DNA of 64,000 bases from Tetmemena sp. SeJ-2015 (GCA_027382625.1 JAJKFJ010022395.1:62001-126000), one strand, 5' to 3'. Positions 21,503 through 34,607 are shown, counted from the stretch's first letter. Translations and numbers: made by a program. The notes: generated by a model from the sequence alone, not told the origin.

Positions 21503-24500
21503 TCATCGATTAAGTTGAGTCTTCTTTGCAACTGCACCAGGTTGGTTTGGTTCAGCCAAGTTAATCTTGCCGTGACAGAGCGGGCAGTGCTTCAATTTTA
21601 AGTAGTTCAACTCGCTTTCAAGGGCCTTGTGCTTGCAAGTCTTGCAAGTGTAGTACTCCTTTGCAAGAATACTCTGTCCACTTGCAATGCAAGGAGAGAA
21701 ATGGCTTCCACACTCTCGGCAATTTATGTCACTTCTTTTAATTTCTTAAATTATTCGATTATAGCATGAATAAAGCTTTGTAACGTAAGTTAAGTTTTCT
21801 TAATTTTAATTGAATACATATATCTTCTTCAAAAATAATTTGACTTTTTTAAAAACAAAATTTAATTAGCATTAAGCAGAATAAGTTATTTTAGTTGTCA
21901 CTAAAGTTAATTAAAGATACAAAGATGTTTCTTACAATTCACTGATTCTCGCCTTGCACTCTCTCTTAGGGCAGTTGAACTCTCTCTTCATTTTGTCGAT
22001 AGGTGGATGTCTTGAGAAAAGAGATATAGCAAGGAACTCATATTGTTCTCTCTCCTTGTCAGTTACATCGGGCAATCTCTCTAGTTTCACGAATGCCTTT
22101 GAGCACTCCTTGTAACACTCGTTAAAATAGCAAGCAAGTGCTACCAAACTGTACACATCCTTCGTTTGAAGTTCTTTCTCGTACTCTATCAATCTCATAG
22201 CAGTTTTCATAGATCTCGTGTAGTCCCTATAAAGAAGATTATAAAATGTAAGGAGCTTTACTTTTGATAGAGTTGTCTCTAACACAGAAGATAGAAATGA
22301 ATGGCTTCAGCTCCCTTCCAAGGATTAGAAAGTTGCTTGTCTGCTGAAGTACTGATATCACTAGTAATCAAACTGTTCATAGTCTTTGCTGCCACATCTG
22401 CAGCAGTAGCTCCAGTTCCCGTCATCTGTGCAACTTGAGCATCGAAAAGTCTTTACTTGTGTTAGTCAAATTCAAATGCCGCAAGAACGTATATTTTAAA
22501 GCTACTTATTAATTGAAGTAAAATATTTTCTTGATAAGCAAAGGAGGTGCATTCTTCTGTCTGAGCTCCTGAGCGATAGTAGCTAGAATTCTTGCAGACT
22601 CAGTGTTCTTATTGGCTTTTCTGAAAAGCTCAATAGCTTCCATCTTTTTGTTTTTCTCTATGAGATGATTGGCATATCTCTACAGCAGCTACTCAATTTG
22701 AAGGAAGTTGTGATGCTCTGCCAATTCAACGGCCTAGTTCCACTAATTAAGAAGCACACAGCAATCAATGGCTTTCTTTACATCTCCGAATCTCACATAG
22801 CATTAGACAGCTGACTCACACAAGCCTAAAGAAGAAAATTTCTCTGCCAATTTATCCAAAAGAGGGGAGTTCTCAGGCAAAATAGTTATCATCTTCTCCA
22901 TGTTTCCAGTATCCTCCAACTTATAATAAGACTCAATTAGATTGTCGTTGTCTTAAGCCATACCGTAGTACTTTGCTGCTTTTCCCCATTTCTGCCTCAT
23001 CTAATTAAAATGTAAAATCCTATAAATCCTCTCAGCAGAATAGTCACCAAGGTTCTTATAAGCTTTTTTAAGAACTTCATCAGTGCCTGCACCTTAATCA
23101 ATTAGTTGCACTACTTTAGCCCAATCGCCAAGTCTCATTCTTAAATCTAAGGCTAAGTCCTTCCTGTCGATATTAATAAAATTAGAGAAATCTTTAGTTA
23201 ATATCTTTGTAGACTTGCTCCGCCTCATCATATCTCTTGAAGTAAGCTGCGATCTCAGCTTTCTAAACTTAAATTTGAGACTCTTAAGTCATTTAGCATA
23301 TCTTTTAACTTTACTTGAACTTTTCATCGAATGTTTGAAGTCTGTTAACGAATTAGACTCCATAGTAGTCTTCATTTTTAACAAAGGCTCTCTCAGCAAA
23401 TGAAAAGTTAAGTTTGTCCAAGGCTGACTCAGCAATAAGTCTCCAAAGTCTTTTATGAGGGTTTTGCTCAACAAACTCAAATGCATCCTTAAGTGAGACA
23501 GTGGTCAAGAAATCTCTGGTGTCTCTCAAACTTTTAGCCTCATACTCTACTATCATCTCTGTGATATTCTTTATCTCCTCAGGATCCTTAAGAATGTCAT
23601 CAAGAAGAACGGCTTTCACCTCTAGATCAGTGAAATCGCATAAGTAACCAGCTGATAGCACTGGCTTCTTCTGGCTAGAAGTTTCTGAGAACATAAAGTC
23701 TGTTCTTCTCCATAAGTGCACATAGTGCTGGGTTATCTGAGGAATAAAGTAAGTTTAATATAAAATTAGAGGACCAAATGATAGACCAGACCTCTTTTCT
23801 TTCAGTCTAGAGATGCTCTCCTGCAACTGGTAGTTAACCTTTGTTGGCACTGCATTTGGATCAGTTGCCTGGAAATCATAAAAGCTGAGGATACCATTAA
23901 TATCGATGATAGAGAACTTAGTTGAGTCACAGTTCATAGAAAGTTACTGAGGGCGGCATCTGAGCATTACCTTATTCTCAAGTTGGATGTAAGGTAGAGT
24001 GTACTTGAGAACCTGACCACTCATTCTACCTATTATAAAAGCATCGGGACCTGCAGCGATTGAGCAAATTTAGTCATTGCAAACAATCTAAGGTTTCTTC
24101 CACTTATCTTTGTCATAAATCTTGATTGGGATTAGGAATTTCTTCAATATGGAAGACGTTTTCCTTGCCAGCTTTCTTTTTCTTTTCCTACTCAAGAGTG
24201 GTGAGCTTAGAGTTATTTTGTCTATATTGCCAATAGTAAACCACATCCTCGCTTGCTATAATGATATGAGTCTTATTCATTGTGACGAATCTAGGCTCAA
24301 TTGTAATAGTCTTGCTTTCAATAGGGCAACCCACAGCGTTGCAAAGAATAACCACCCATTGATTTTGAACCTCTTCAATCTTTGCGATAAGGATGCAATA
24401 CTCTCCACAGGCAGAGATTTTTTGGAGTCTACGCATGTATTTCACGTGCTTCTCATTAATCACAGTATCCCAGAATATGATACACATATCATTACGCTCA

Positions 24501-25853
24501 GGCTTTCTGAAAGCGAAAACAAGAGTGTTGTTGAAGTATGACCACATATACTCTGGCTGGATATTTGAGAAGAGAATGTTGCAATCTACAGCTAAAGCGA
24601 TTCTCAAACCGAACCCTTCCCAAGAAAGAGAATTTACAATTCCACTCTAGCCAGGGACTCTCAAGGATCTCAAATGAATACCATATGCGTTATAGAACTA
24701 AACTATTCCCTTGCCATCTGAATTCTCAATGAGCGATCCTGCTACAGCAAGGACGTTTCCATTAGGATTCCATTTCACAATCTTGATGTTCATTCCTTAA
24801 ATAAAAATGTGCAAAATCCTGTGTCAACTAGAATTGGTCTATCATCAGTTTCTTTTCTCATGAGTTGCATTCTTCCGCATCTGTACGCCACGCACAATTA
24901 AGCGGCATTCTCATCCATATCTTCATATGAGAATCCCTATTTGTTGTTATCATACCATTCAATGGCAGCGAGAGGCATGTCCTTTCCCTCCATTCCTCTC
25001 AAACAGAAGATCTTGATTGGAAATAGGAAGTTTCCTACGTAGTCATATACATTCACAGCGCCATCTGGTGTTCCAAAAAGAATGGTTCTGGAGTCAGGAG
25101 ACCACTCGATAAGAGTAAGTTGTATCTTTAATTCCTTGCCCCAAAGGCGGTTACCTTCCACGCTACCTACTATAACTGCACCATCCATGTAAACGATGCC
25201 TATTTTTTCTCCGTTGGGAGTCCATTTCATATCAGTTACAACTGACTTATTTCTGTTGTTAATCATTTCCTCGAACCAGTGCTATTTGTGCATCATCCAG
25301 ACTATGATAAGTCCCTACTCGTCACTTGTAGTCAACTTTTAGTAACCATCATTCCATCTTAGATTGATTAAGATGATATATAATCATTCAAAATATCTTA
25401 TGACTTGGATCTGACCTAATAAAAAATATGAATTTCTTAAGTATTTTCATTAGAGCGTCATACCTGAATAAAAATGAGAATTTATCATGTAAACTTTTTT
25501 TTAAACTTTAATGAATGGCCCTAAAGATTTTGGTTCATTGAGAGATTTCCTCCTCCTTGTCCCTTTCCTGATTCGAGCTTCAAAATCTTAAGGAGTCCCT
25601 GATCTCCTCCGCAAGCGATGTAACCTTTATCTTGGTTCCAGTCGATGACATTCAAAGGAGTGTTATTAGGCATGCTAATCTATACACATCATTATCATAT
25701 AAATTAAGAAATTTAAATAATTATTAATTTATTGGATTATCTCACTTTATTTTGCTGATTTAAATTCAATTGAAATTCATGGCAAGAGCCACTTTATGTT
25801 CATTTCTTATATAAGATGATGAGACTTACTTTCTTGGAGAGATATGCAAACAT
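21503..25853 (-). CDS. WDR35: WDR35/IFT121, intraflagellar transport complex A
   Basis: Peripheral IFT-A subunit for retrograde ciliary transport and membrane-protein entry. A short first exon MFAYLSKK is followed by a 150-nt intron (25680-25829) and ISMPNNTPLNVIDWNQDKGY. WD40 repeats follow, including near-identical family text such as MINNRNKSVV, VIVGSVEGNRLWGKELK and IALAVDCNILFSNIQPEY. The alpha-solenoid region includes SGYLCDFTDLEVKAVLLDD-like text, LRDTRDFL and NPHKRLWRLIAE. The C-terminus is a zinc-binding module (CRECGSHFSPC ... YYTCKTCKHKALESELNY ... HCPLCHG). Stop TGA at 21503-21505. Length fits the roughly 1180-residue human protein once introns and IESs are removed. MDS order is linear. 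Confidence 0.95.
22229..22269 (-). other. IES in WDR35, pointer TAT
   Basis: ATA on the plus strand at 22229-22231 and 22267-22269. Removing 38 bp joins CQRQLY to RDYTRSMKTA, as in human WDR35 (QRQLYEG...TALKTA). Confidence 0.75.
25680..25829 (-). other. First intron of WDR35, 150 nt
   Basis: GTAAGT ... GTATAG on the minus strand, phase 0 after MFAYLSKK. The exon junction matches the human N-terminus (YLSKKISVPNN versus YLSKKISMPNN). Confidence 0.85.
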
Positions 25854-27059
25854 GATCTATTTTTCCTTGCTATTTATTCAAATGTATATTAGCATAATAT
25901 AAAGAATGAATTAAAAATATTAAACTTTTTGTAAGAAATTCGGATATTTTATCTATGAAATTTATCACTCTTTGACATATTTAATTTTTTCATTTGAGCA
26001 GTATCTTCATCCAATTCAAGTTTATCAATTAATTAATCACTTATAAATTTATATTTAAAAAAAAGTACAAATTCCATTATTGGGATAGATTTTATTCTGT
26101 TGATAATAGCGCTTTCAAATTTAAATTATAGATTTTCCCTTATTTTCTTAATTGGCATTTGCACATAGTTGAAACTTCTGAAAATAGATTGAAGTAATGA
26201 AATAAATATAGAATTATTAATTAAATAATAATATGCTGATGATGATGAACTGATAATAAGTTACAATTGATAATTTCAAAGTATTGAGTTTTTCTCTTTT
26301 ATCTAAATAAATATAATATTCTCAAATTGAAAGTATGTTAAAGATTTCTGGAGAACAAAAGAAATCTATATTTTAATTGATCGAAAATTTTTATTATATT
26401 TTCCATTTTAGCAATGAATTTTTCTCAAAATTTTAATAAAATATTTATTATGAAAACAATAATGTATCCATAAAAGTAAAATTATAAAATTGCATTTAGA
26501 AAAATTAAGGGGAAAATAAATAAAGTCCAATTCAAGGAATGGTGAAAATGTTGATTAAAATTTGAATCCATAAAATTCTATGCCTATATTTAAAAATATA
26601 TAAAGAATGATTTTTATATTGATGTATTCAATAATTAAATTTGCTTCCATTACCTCATTTTGTGCTCTGCTAATAAAATAATTGTCTAAAAAAGTGTTTA
26701 ATTAGTCAAAAACAGAGAGTAAAATTCTCAAAATGATGCTTTAAATTTAAAACTTTAGCTCTTAAATTTTCTCAAGATTTATAATGTTAGCAATTATAAT
26801 TATTCAGTGTAGATATATAAAGAAACCTTATTCTAGAGAAAGGGGGTGACTCGATTTTATTTTCTAGAGAGTTGATTTTATAGTTTAATTTGTTTAGACT
26901 TCTATTATTGCTAAAATACTTATCAAAATTAATATAATTATAGAGAATAATAGCTTTTGCTGCAATATTATCAACTTTGTAAATTATAAATAAGAAGAGT
27001 ATTAATTTATGATGCAGCTTAATAACAAGACCACTTCAATAAAATATTGTAATATATAA
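25854..27059. other. Very AT-rich DNA, no gene recognised
   Basis: Long low-GC stretch upstream of WDR35 with many stops in every frame even under the ciliate code. No inverted repeat or RNA seen. Likely germline-limited spacer. Confidence 0.5.
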
Positions 27060-27415
27060 AAAAATTCCTTGAGTGGTGGGTCTGATATTTAGTTTCTGAC
27101 AGTGGAACCAGCAGAATTAAGCGTGCTAGGGTTGGATTACTCGAGGCTGGAGTTTTATCACGTTTAAATTTTCGAGAAGCAGCGAAATACAGCACTGTAC
27201 AAGCCAGTGCTGAGGGGATAGGTAACTATGGCAAAGCACTACTTGGTTATTAAGCTGCCTATAAATGCAACACAGCACTCTTACAATCACCTCTCCAATA
27301 ACTAGGCATATCAAACCTAGATCAATCATATCTACAGCGGTGACATCACTGCACAGACTGGTGATAAACTTCAGTCTGCTGTTTCAAATGATCAATATCT
27401 TAGGCAACTAATATT
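27060..27415 (+). other. GC-richer island, possible orphan coding segment
   Basis: An abrupt composition change inside AT-rich spacer. One plus-strand frame is open for about 90 codons (VGLLEAGVLSRLNF, then FREAAKYSTVQASAEGIGNY), reading TAA/TAG as Gln, and ends at TGA near 27333. No family recognised. Could be a stray MDS, a decayed transposon fragment or a small gene. Confidence 0.35.
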
Positions 27416-27606
27416 TTCAATTTTTAAAAACTTTTTAAAAGTTCGGGTTATTAAATTAATAATTAAGATAATTTTGGGGCTAGCATTTCTGTTTAAAAGT
27501 ATTATTTGAAATTATTCTATAAAGCAAGTTAAAATAATTTTTGAGAAGGCCTATGGGGGAGAAGCCATCTTAGTCTTGCTTATATCTTGATGTCTGGCTG
27601 TGGAAA

Positions 27607-30520
27607 ATGAGTACCTACTAAGAAAGTAGCCAAAAAAACCAAAGTTTAAAAATATTCCTGGTCTCCCCTGATTTTTCACGCTCTCTTAATCTGCAATTTA
27701 TCTCCCCTGAAGATAAGCTAATCATGGAAGATGAGCTATACAAGTATTGCATAATCGAAAATCCACTCATGAAGAAGCTCTATAAACTTTAGAAAATTTT
27801 TATTCGATGTAGATAAATTTTGAAATCATTTACATTTAAAAAGAAACTAGGACGAGGAGGTCAAGCAAATAAATATATTGATATATCATATAGCATCGGT
27901 TGATTTATATGCCCGAAATGACGACTCTACTTAAGAGTTTGCTGTGAAAACCTTTCAAATAAAGGCGAAAGAATCTGTTGGAGAAATAATGCGTGAAGTG
28001 CAGTTCATGAGAGAACTAGACATTTGCAACAACATAGTGCAAATTTATACTTATCTCTTTTGAGATATGATCATTTAAAATGCAGTTGCATTAGGTTTTT
28101 CGGGAAATTGACAAAATTCACTTAGTGATGAACTATGCCAGACACGGCCCTCTCATAGAACACCTCTATAATAATAAGCTCCTAGTCGAAAATTTGCCAT
28201 TACTATTTCTTACTGTTTTAATTTATTCTTAAAATGATATTCGGGTGGTGATGGAGCAGCTTCTATTGGCTGTGGACTTGATGCATAAAAAAGGAATCCT
28301 TCATCGTGATATAAAACCTGACAATATCTTGATACTTGATAATGATAATCTTCAAGTTTGTATAGCGGATTTAGGACTATCTTGCCGTATTTCGGAAACA
28401 GATTTTCTCAATAAGAAATGCGGCACTCCCGGCTACGTAGCCCCCGAAATCCTTTTGGGTCATTCTACTACTTTCAAAGCGGACGTCTTTAGTCTTGGTT
28501 GTCTATTTTATAACCTACTGACTGGGTAGGTACTATTTTGGGGTTCAAATAAGAAGATAAATATTTATAAAGGTTTTTATATGAATTTAAGAAGGAAATA
28601 TTGAAGTGTAACTAAAATGCAAACCCTTGGAAGATTATTGACAGCGATGAATTAACTATAACCGACGAATGTATGGAGCTGCTAAAATGGATGCTACATA
28701 GGAATCCTGAAAAAAGGCCATCGACTGAGGAATGCTTGAATGTAAGTCAATTTTCAAAAAATTTAAAAGATCCTATTCTGAAATCTTCTTTTTTCACCTC
28801 ATTAAATGTTATCATCAGCTTAAATGGAACACGAGTAAATATTTCTAGCTTCTTGATTTGCGACTAAAATTATTTTCTCTTAAATATCGCTTAGCTCATA
28901 ACGAAATTCTCTGCTTGACCGTTCTTTATTTAATTATCTTCCCCATCTAAGAATATAGTTTCCCTCTAGTTTTAGCTTATCTAATCTTGTGAGATTTTAA
29001 CTTTCTTCTTTAGCATAAGTGGTTCTAGTAAGACAGAGAGGCACTCTAAAATTCCATTTGGATTAATAAGTTCGCCTCCAAAAAGAAAAACAACAAGCAA
29101 ATCTTTGAGGAGCTCGCTCAGGCCCCTGAATCTTTATTCTTATCAATTTATTTTAATTGTTATAGCCTGAACTTTAGTCCTTTATTTATGCGCCAAACTT
29201 CTTCAGGCCAGAGCTGAACTCTTTTATTATGTCTCGCTCAAACCTGGGAGACGGGGACATGTCTTGCGGAGGAGCAATGACTAGAAAGAGGGGATAGTCT
29301 TCTAATGCAGCTGCCATGGACAACTTTAAAATCTGCTATAATTAGGCTCTCCGAGACGCTAGAATTATTTAACTTTTGTTCTATGAATGTCAAACTCACC
29401 AGTCAACACAGTGAAAAATTAATGGAGTTTTATGGGTCGAGAAAACATAGGCTTTGGACAAGTCGCAGCCGCTAAGCTAATAAATTTTTTTCTTCAAAGC
29501 AACTTGAGGTACCTAAAGTTCAACTTGCTAAAATGAATGTTAGCAGAGGTAGTTCACATGGATAAATAAAGAATTCACCTTAATAGTGTTAGTATTTAAT
29601 GGATTAAACGACTTTGAAGGAGGGAACAGTCCCGCACTTAGATAACAGACCTATAAAAATCATGTGCCTAGCAGCTTCTTGAAGTAAAAACATTAGCAGA
29701 TTGCCTAGCAGCAGGCGCTTCAGTAGCAATAAAAATCAATTAAAGGATTGCAACTACATTACAATTAAATATTATCAAGTTTAATTTTTATTTATTTATA
29801 GTTAGAAGAACAGATAATTGAGGAATCTGAGTACAATAAAAATGGATTGTATAATTCATTTATTTTTCAATTAAATCTTTATATTCTTTACAACTCTACT
29901 AAGGAAATTTTTTTTGAATAATTCCATATGACTTTTGCTTTTTATATATCTAAATTTAATTATATTTTGAATTAATAATAAGAGTATGGGGATGGAGCGA
30001 CTTTTGAGATAAAACTGGAGGATTTTGAAGAGTACCCGTTAAACCAATATTCAGATAATAAACACTCTCAAGATATGCTTATTTATTATGAATGATATCT
30101 CGTTAAAGCTGCAAAACAGAACTGATATAAATAAAGTGATGATGAATGAGCAAAAATCTTTGTGGCTTCGGAATAAGAGAGGAAGTTGTAACTCCTCTTT
30201 CATCCCACTCCATTCTTATATTTTAAAGATAATTCTCAAATTAATCGACAGATTGAGAACCACCACGCAGCTGTGTCTCTTCAAGTTTAAAAATTGTGAC
30301 ATTCGAGGGAGAGATTATTCTCAGATTACAAACACTCTAGCCAACTTCATAATTATATAAATAGAGCAGCTGGGTGACCCACTAACCCATTAAATATCAC
30401 TTTTAAAATCATCGCAATAATTAATAATATATTTTGACCTTGCAGGCCTCATGACGACAGAGAGAGTGAGAATATCAACTGTTTGAAATCTCTAGTTTAA
30501 AATCAATCACTATGGTAGCT
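27607..30520 (+). CDS. Protein kinase 1 (Ser/Thr, CAMK/ULK-like)
   Basis: Serine/threonine kinase with an N-terminal extension from ATG 27607. Kinase landmarks: KKKLGRGGQA (Gly loop), EFAVKTFQIK (Lys), IMREVQFMREL (alpha-C), HRDIKPDN (catalytic loop), IADLGLSC (DLG instead of DFG), CGTPGYVAPEIL and RNPEKRPSTEECLN. A GT-AG intron (28743 to about 29012) then joins to HKWFQQDREAL. The C-terminal tail is Gln/Asn/Ser-rich (TRKRGQSSNAAAMDNFKICY) and extends to about 30520; its exact stop is uncertain. Several small IESs are defined by pointers. A diverged paralogue lies at 50607. The Leu in DLG is also in the paralogue (DLGFAC), so it is a family feature, not damage. Confidence 0.85.
27864..27895 (+). 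other. IES in kinase 1, pointer AGCA
   Basis: AGCA at 27864-27867 and 27892-27895. Removing 28 bp gives GRGGQASVDLYARNDD, matching GQGGQAQVDLYASKNF in kinase 2, which lacks an IES here. Confidence 0.85.
28038..28084 (+). other. IES in kinase 1, pointer TGCA
   Basis: TGCA at 28038-28041 and 28081-28084. Removing 43 bp gives CNNIVQLHQVFREIDKIHLV, the same length as kinase 2 (CNNFVQLIEVYQSKGKLYFI). Confidence 0.82.
28189..28235 (+). other. IES in kinase 1, pointer AAAAT
   Basis: AAAAT at 28189-28193 and 28231-28235. Removing 42 bp gives LVENDIRVVMEQLLLAVD, aligned with LQEKDIRMIMGQILLAID of kinase 2, which has its own IES at the same place. Confidence 0.85.
28743..29012 (+). other. Intron in kinase 1
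   Basis: GTAAGT ... TTCTTTAG; joins EECLN to HKWF. The paralogue has an intron at the same phase-0 position. It may contain an IES as well. Confidence 0.7.
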
Positions 30521-31300
30521 TAACTCATCCGAAAAGTTATAATATTTAAAATTTAGAACAAAATTTAAATGTCTAAATGAAATAATTAAAATCATAATAG
30601 AGTGCTGTTTTAGCATATGTAATTGATTTCAATAATTATTGAATTGTTTAATTTTATTTATTTATTTTTGACTCAAATAATGATTGTAAATTTATTCCAA
30701 TTACAATTAAGTATCTATAATTATCAATTTTTCTCTTCATCGATAAATACAATTTTACGTTTCTTTATAAAACATTTAAACTTTTAATGACCTTACAATA
30801 TTATATCAATATTCAATAACCAAAATGTCATAAAACTCACATAAATCCAAGCAAAGCCACATTTGAGGGAAATTTAATGCACTCTCTATCTTTTTTTAAT
30901 TTAAATTGTTAGATTTAGAAACTAACCAGAATTGTAAATAAGATTGCTAAAAATATATTATTTAAGATTCAAAATTATAATATTAAGGGTTTTTTTTTAA
31001 GAAAAAAAATATTAATAAATATAATCATTATCGGCGGGATAAAACGATGGCAATTAAGTTTTAAAGGGGCTTTCATTTAAAAAGATATATTTCATAATTT
31101 GGAATAACTTAATAAAATGATAATTAAAAAATAAATTACATTTTAGAGAAACGTTTAGTTTTATTTATTTAAGAGAGTTTCTTCATGATTATCATCTTAA
31201 CTTATTCTAATATTTTAATTAATGAAATAATGATTTGAAATAGCCCAAGCGAAAACTAAAATATATTTGATTCATTTTCTAAAATTGCTATCACTTATTA
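30521..31300. other. AT-rich spacer
   Basis: Between the kinase 1 tail and the minus-strand membrane protein gene. Poly-T/poly-A runs near 30990-31010. No gene recognised. Confidence 0.5.
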
Positions 31301-32815
31301 TCAAAGCTGATATTATTCCTTTTTTATTTTGTTCCTTTTGTAATTCTCTCTTTCTCTTTTTTTTAAAATTAAATAGAGTGGGATTTATTTTTAAATTGAT
31401 ATTTTATAACTATAAAAATTTAGTTGTCTAGTACTTGCACCAAATTCGTATTCAATCTCTCTAAACTTTGCATTAAGTGAGATGAATTTCTCTTATATTT
31501 TATAGTACATCCTTGGATTAAGGTTAGCCTAGAAGCAGAGTTGTAATAGTCTGCCCTGCTTCTATTAATAATTATACAGTTATAAAGAAAATTAATTATT
31601 ACTTAATTTCCACATATAATTTCCACTATATTCTAAAAATGAGAGTGTACTAAAATTAATAAATGTCAAAATCAATAAATATATCGTAAACTACTTTTTT
31701 ATACTTTTTTTAGTTTGGAACACTCCCTTACTTTTTGTTTTAAATATTACCTAAGATTCAATTAAGTTACAAGATAAGTTAATTTTTAGAGGCCTCTTGA
31801 TTAGATGGCTAAGCAAGGATTACTAAAAGTCTCTCATTTATTTAAATTTGCTTCTTAGGCGTGAAAGATATCTCTTAACTTTCTTGCAATCCTGGAATAT
31901 AGTCATTAAATTTACTATGATACTTTTAATAATTCGCTTATTCACTTATTTACTTATTTAAATTTGTTGTAATTTTTGTTATATTTGAATTTAATTTTCT
32001 TTTAAAACGTAATGAATATGTATTCTAGCTGTGTTGAGTTCATCATCAAAGTTAATTTGAGCGTCAATTTCATAGTTAATTCTGCCTGCTTGTCTAAACC
32101 TATACACTTTGCTTTCTTCATTTTAAGATTAGAAAAGATTCAGCAGATAAGATTCGTCCAGGACCATTTACTTCCCCAAGAAATAGGAATTCTCAGCTGA
32201 TGAGGCACTAGAGAACGTCACCACTAAATTATTGCTCAAATTAGTCGTGCTCTCTTCATCGCTACCAAAATACGCTTTTTGAATCTGTAGAAATATCTTC
32301 AATTTATTCCAGATTGCTCCAGAGGCGAATGTGAATAAAAACATTATGAGTATTCAATAATTATTTAGGAATGAACTTTCTTCCGGTAATATCTTTTGGA
32401 ATTTCATCCACAGACTAGAGGGATATGCTAAATTAAATAAATGAAGCACTTTTTAAAAGCTATTGTTGATTCCTCTGGTTTGATGAGTCAGGAAAATCTC
32501 TTTTTATTTTTAGCTTTCTTCAATTTGCCTTTAACGATGCATATCGAAATCCTTAACCGAGTATACTATCATTATTAAGGTCAAAATTGCATAGAATCCG
32601 AGCATTATTAGTTTAGCTATTCGCTTGTGATATTCCTCCTCACTTTTTTACAACTACCTTTATTTCGCTAGTTGATTTTCTATATCTGCGTCATGAGGAT
32701 TTAAAATTTAGAAGGCATAAAAATTAAACTGCAATAAGGATCAATGAGAGGTTCCTTTAGCATTTTTCTAGGTTATAATAATTAATATCAATTCATCGCG
32801 CACAGTTTCTTACAT
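31301..32815 (-). CDS. Small protein with one membrane segment, unknown
   Basis: Unrecognised. The proposed start at 32815 gives MQETVRDEL, then (after two short direct-repeat deletions) ILIAVQFLCLLNPHDADIEN, a charged stretch, and a transmembrane helix LIMLGFYAILTLIMIVYSV. Further minus-strand coding blocks at 32440-32370 (SVDEIPKDITGRKFIP), 32342-32120 (TFASGAIWNKLKIFLQIQKA, then FGSDEESTTNL) and 31560-31430 (NPRMYYKIQEKFISL) read TAA/TAG as Gln. The blocks probably belong to one gene but the joins were not all found; the stop at 31301 is a guess. The membrane helix plus charged flanks suggests an organelle or ER membrane protein. Confidence 0.4.
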
Positions 32816-32912
32816 GGTGAATATATAAGCTATTCAATTTATTTTATTTACTGATCTCTAATTAATAGAACATTCCACATAATCTCGTTGAATTTAAGTT
32901 CTTAATTAGAAG

Positions 32913-34542
32913 TCAAAGTATTGTTAAATTATTTTGTTTGAGGAATTCCTCATAAGACATCTCTGTCGTCTCTCCACTCTCTTTCTTTTTGAGTTTTCCA
33001 TTTCCAACGCATTTCCCCTCTTTAAATGTTCCTTCGAATCTATCTCCATTCTTTAGAGTCATAGAGGTCTTTCCTGACTTAAGACCCTTTAAGCCACTCG
33101 CACTCAATTTCCCATCCAGCCTTACTTTACAGCAAAATAAATAAATTTACATTAAGTAAGCACTCCTAATCCATTTCTTTGATCTTCCTTAAAGAATCCG
33201 CTGTAAATTTCACCGTGAAAGACATACTTCCCTTTTCCAAATCTCTGCCCCTTTTTAAACATGCCCTCATAATATGATCCATTCTTAAAAAAATCTCGTC
33301 CACTTCCTGAATCGTTTATAATAAATAAGTATTATCGTTCTTTTCAATAGTCTGTCGCTCAAATATTTCTCCCTCCTTATCCCATTTGATATTCCCACTT
33401 AATGGATTGGCGTCATAAATATCGCTCAGATTTCCGGTTGGAAAAGTTCCAGTTATTTTGAGTCCTCCACTCCCACCTTCATTTAGGAAACAGGTCCCTC
33501 TATAGAATCTGCCGTAGTACCAATAGCCATACATCCTATCTCCAGCTTTAGTGAATAGAGTTCCATACCCGTTCTTTAGCTTTCCTTCGTTTTAAAATAA
33601 GCATATCTCAATCATCGATAATTTCGTGCGTCAATCCTATATAGAGATCTCCACCCTCTTCAAGTACCTTGATTTCTTTGTCCTTCAAAGCAACTTGTAC
33701 CCCACTCATAGGAAAGAATACATCTCTAACTTCTTCTATCGACTGACATGCAATCAAGTCCTCTAAGAAATTAATGTATAGTGGTTCAAAACCTGGTTAA
33801 CTTAATTGAAGAGTTATGGTTGTAAACAGTTTCTTGGAGCTATTTACAGGGGATTGAAAGTTTATTACTATCACTATGCCAACATTAATATAGGTGGCTT
33901 TAATTTAAATGCTTGGAGTGTCTGTTCTGATTTTATTGATGACATGAATGACGTTATTTTAGTAAGTTAGGAGAAGATGTTTAAGGCAATCTGCTAACAA
34001 TGCCGCGTGAGTGAAGTGAATTATACCATTTAGGGTGTCATAAATTTCGTAAGTTTCAGATAGAATAAGTTCCAGTCTCTACTGCAATCTCAACGGATAT
34101 AACCAGTAATATAATGCTAAATTTTTTAAAAGGATAAAGAAGATTGATCTCGTGTCGATAGGCAAGATATTCTTCACTTAGATTCTTTATGAAAATCTCA
34201 AACTACTCGTAAATATAGGAGCTACAATAATCTATCAAAAGCTTAGATTGAATTTTCTTATCATGCTTTGCTTCCATGAAATTCTGAAAATCAAATAAGT
34301 CCATCACATATAATAAATCTATCAATAAGTGATCTTGATGAATAAATTTTATAAAGAAAATACACATGTTTTAGATCAAGTTGAAACTGATATACAAAAG
34401 AATTTTGTCTTTTGAATTATTCGTAAAGTGTAACTGAATCCTCTATATCTTTCAAGGCAAAGTAATTTTCAGCCTCGTTAATCATGAAACTCTGCTTTTA
34501 TTTAAAGGTTTAAACTTCTTCAGATAATTCTTTGAGCATCAT
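32913..34542 (-). CDS. MORN-repeat protein
   Basis: The start at 34542 gives MMLKELSEEVQTFKQKQSFM, a helical N-terminal region of about 200 residues, then MORN repeats: GDLYIGLTHEGKLKNGYGTL, DRMYGYWYYGRFYRGTC, GSYYEGMFKKGQRFGKGKYV, HGEIYSGFFKEDQRNGLGVL and DRFEGTFKEGKCVGNGKL. MORN repeats bind membranes or scaffold cytoskeletal and basal-body structures. The C-terminus EEFLKQNNLTIL ends at TGA 32913-32915. One IES with pointer ACGAA is certain (33586-33627); other joins were not fully resolved. Divergent from SPCS3, the start codons being only 65 bp apart. Confidence 0.8.
33586..33627 (-). other. IES in the MORN gene, pointer ACGAA
   Basis: TTCGT on the plus strand at 33586-33590 and 33623-33627. 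Removing 37 bp, which holds an in-frame TGA, gives YIGLTHEGKLKNGYGTLF, a complete MORN repeat. Confidence 0.88.
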
Positions 34543-34607
34543 TCATAAAAATACTCTTCTAAAGGGATAAATTATAGATGTGTAGAATAATTATATAAAT
34601 AACTAAA

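Noticed and set aside
24122..24732. Several plus-strand open frames of 64-139 codons
   Set aside because: All lie antisense to WDR35, whose minus-strand text matches the human protein closely.
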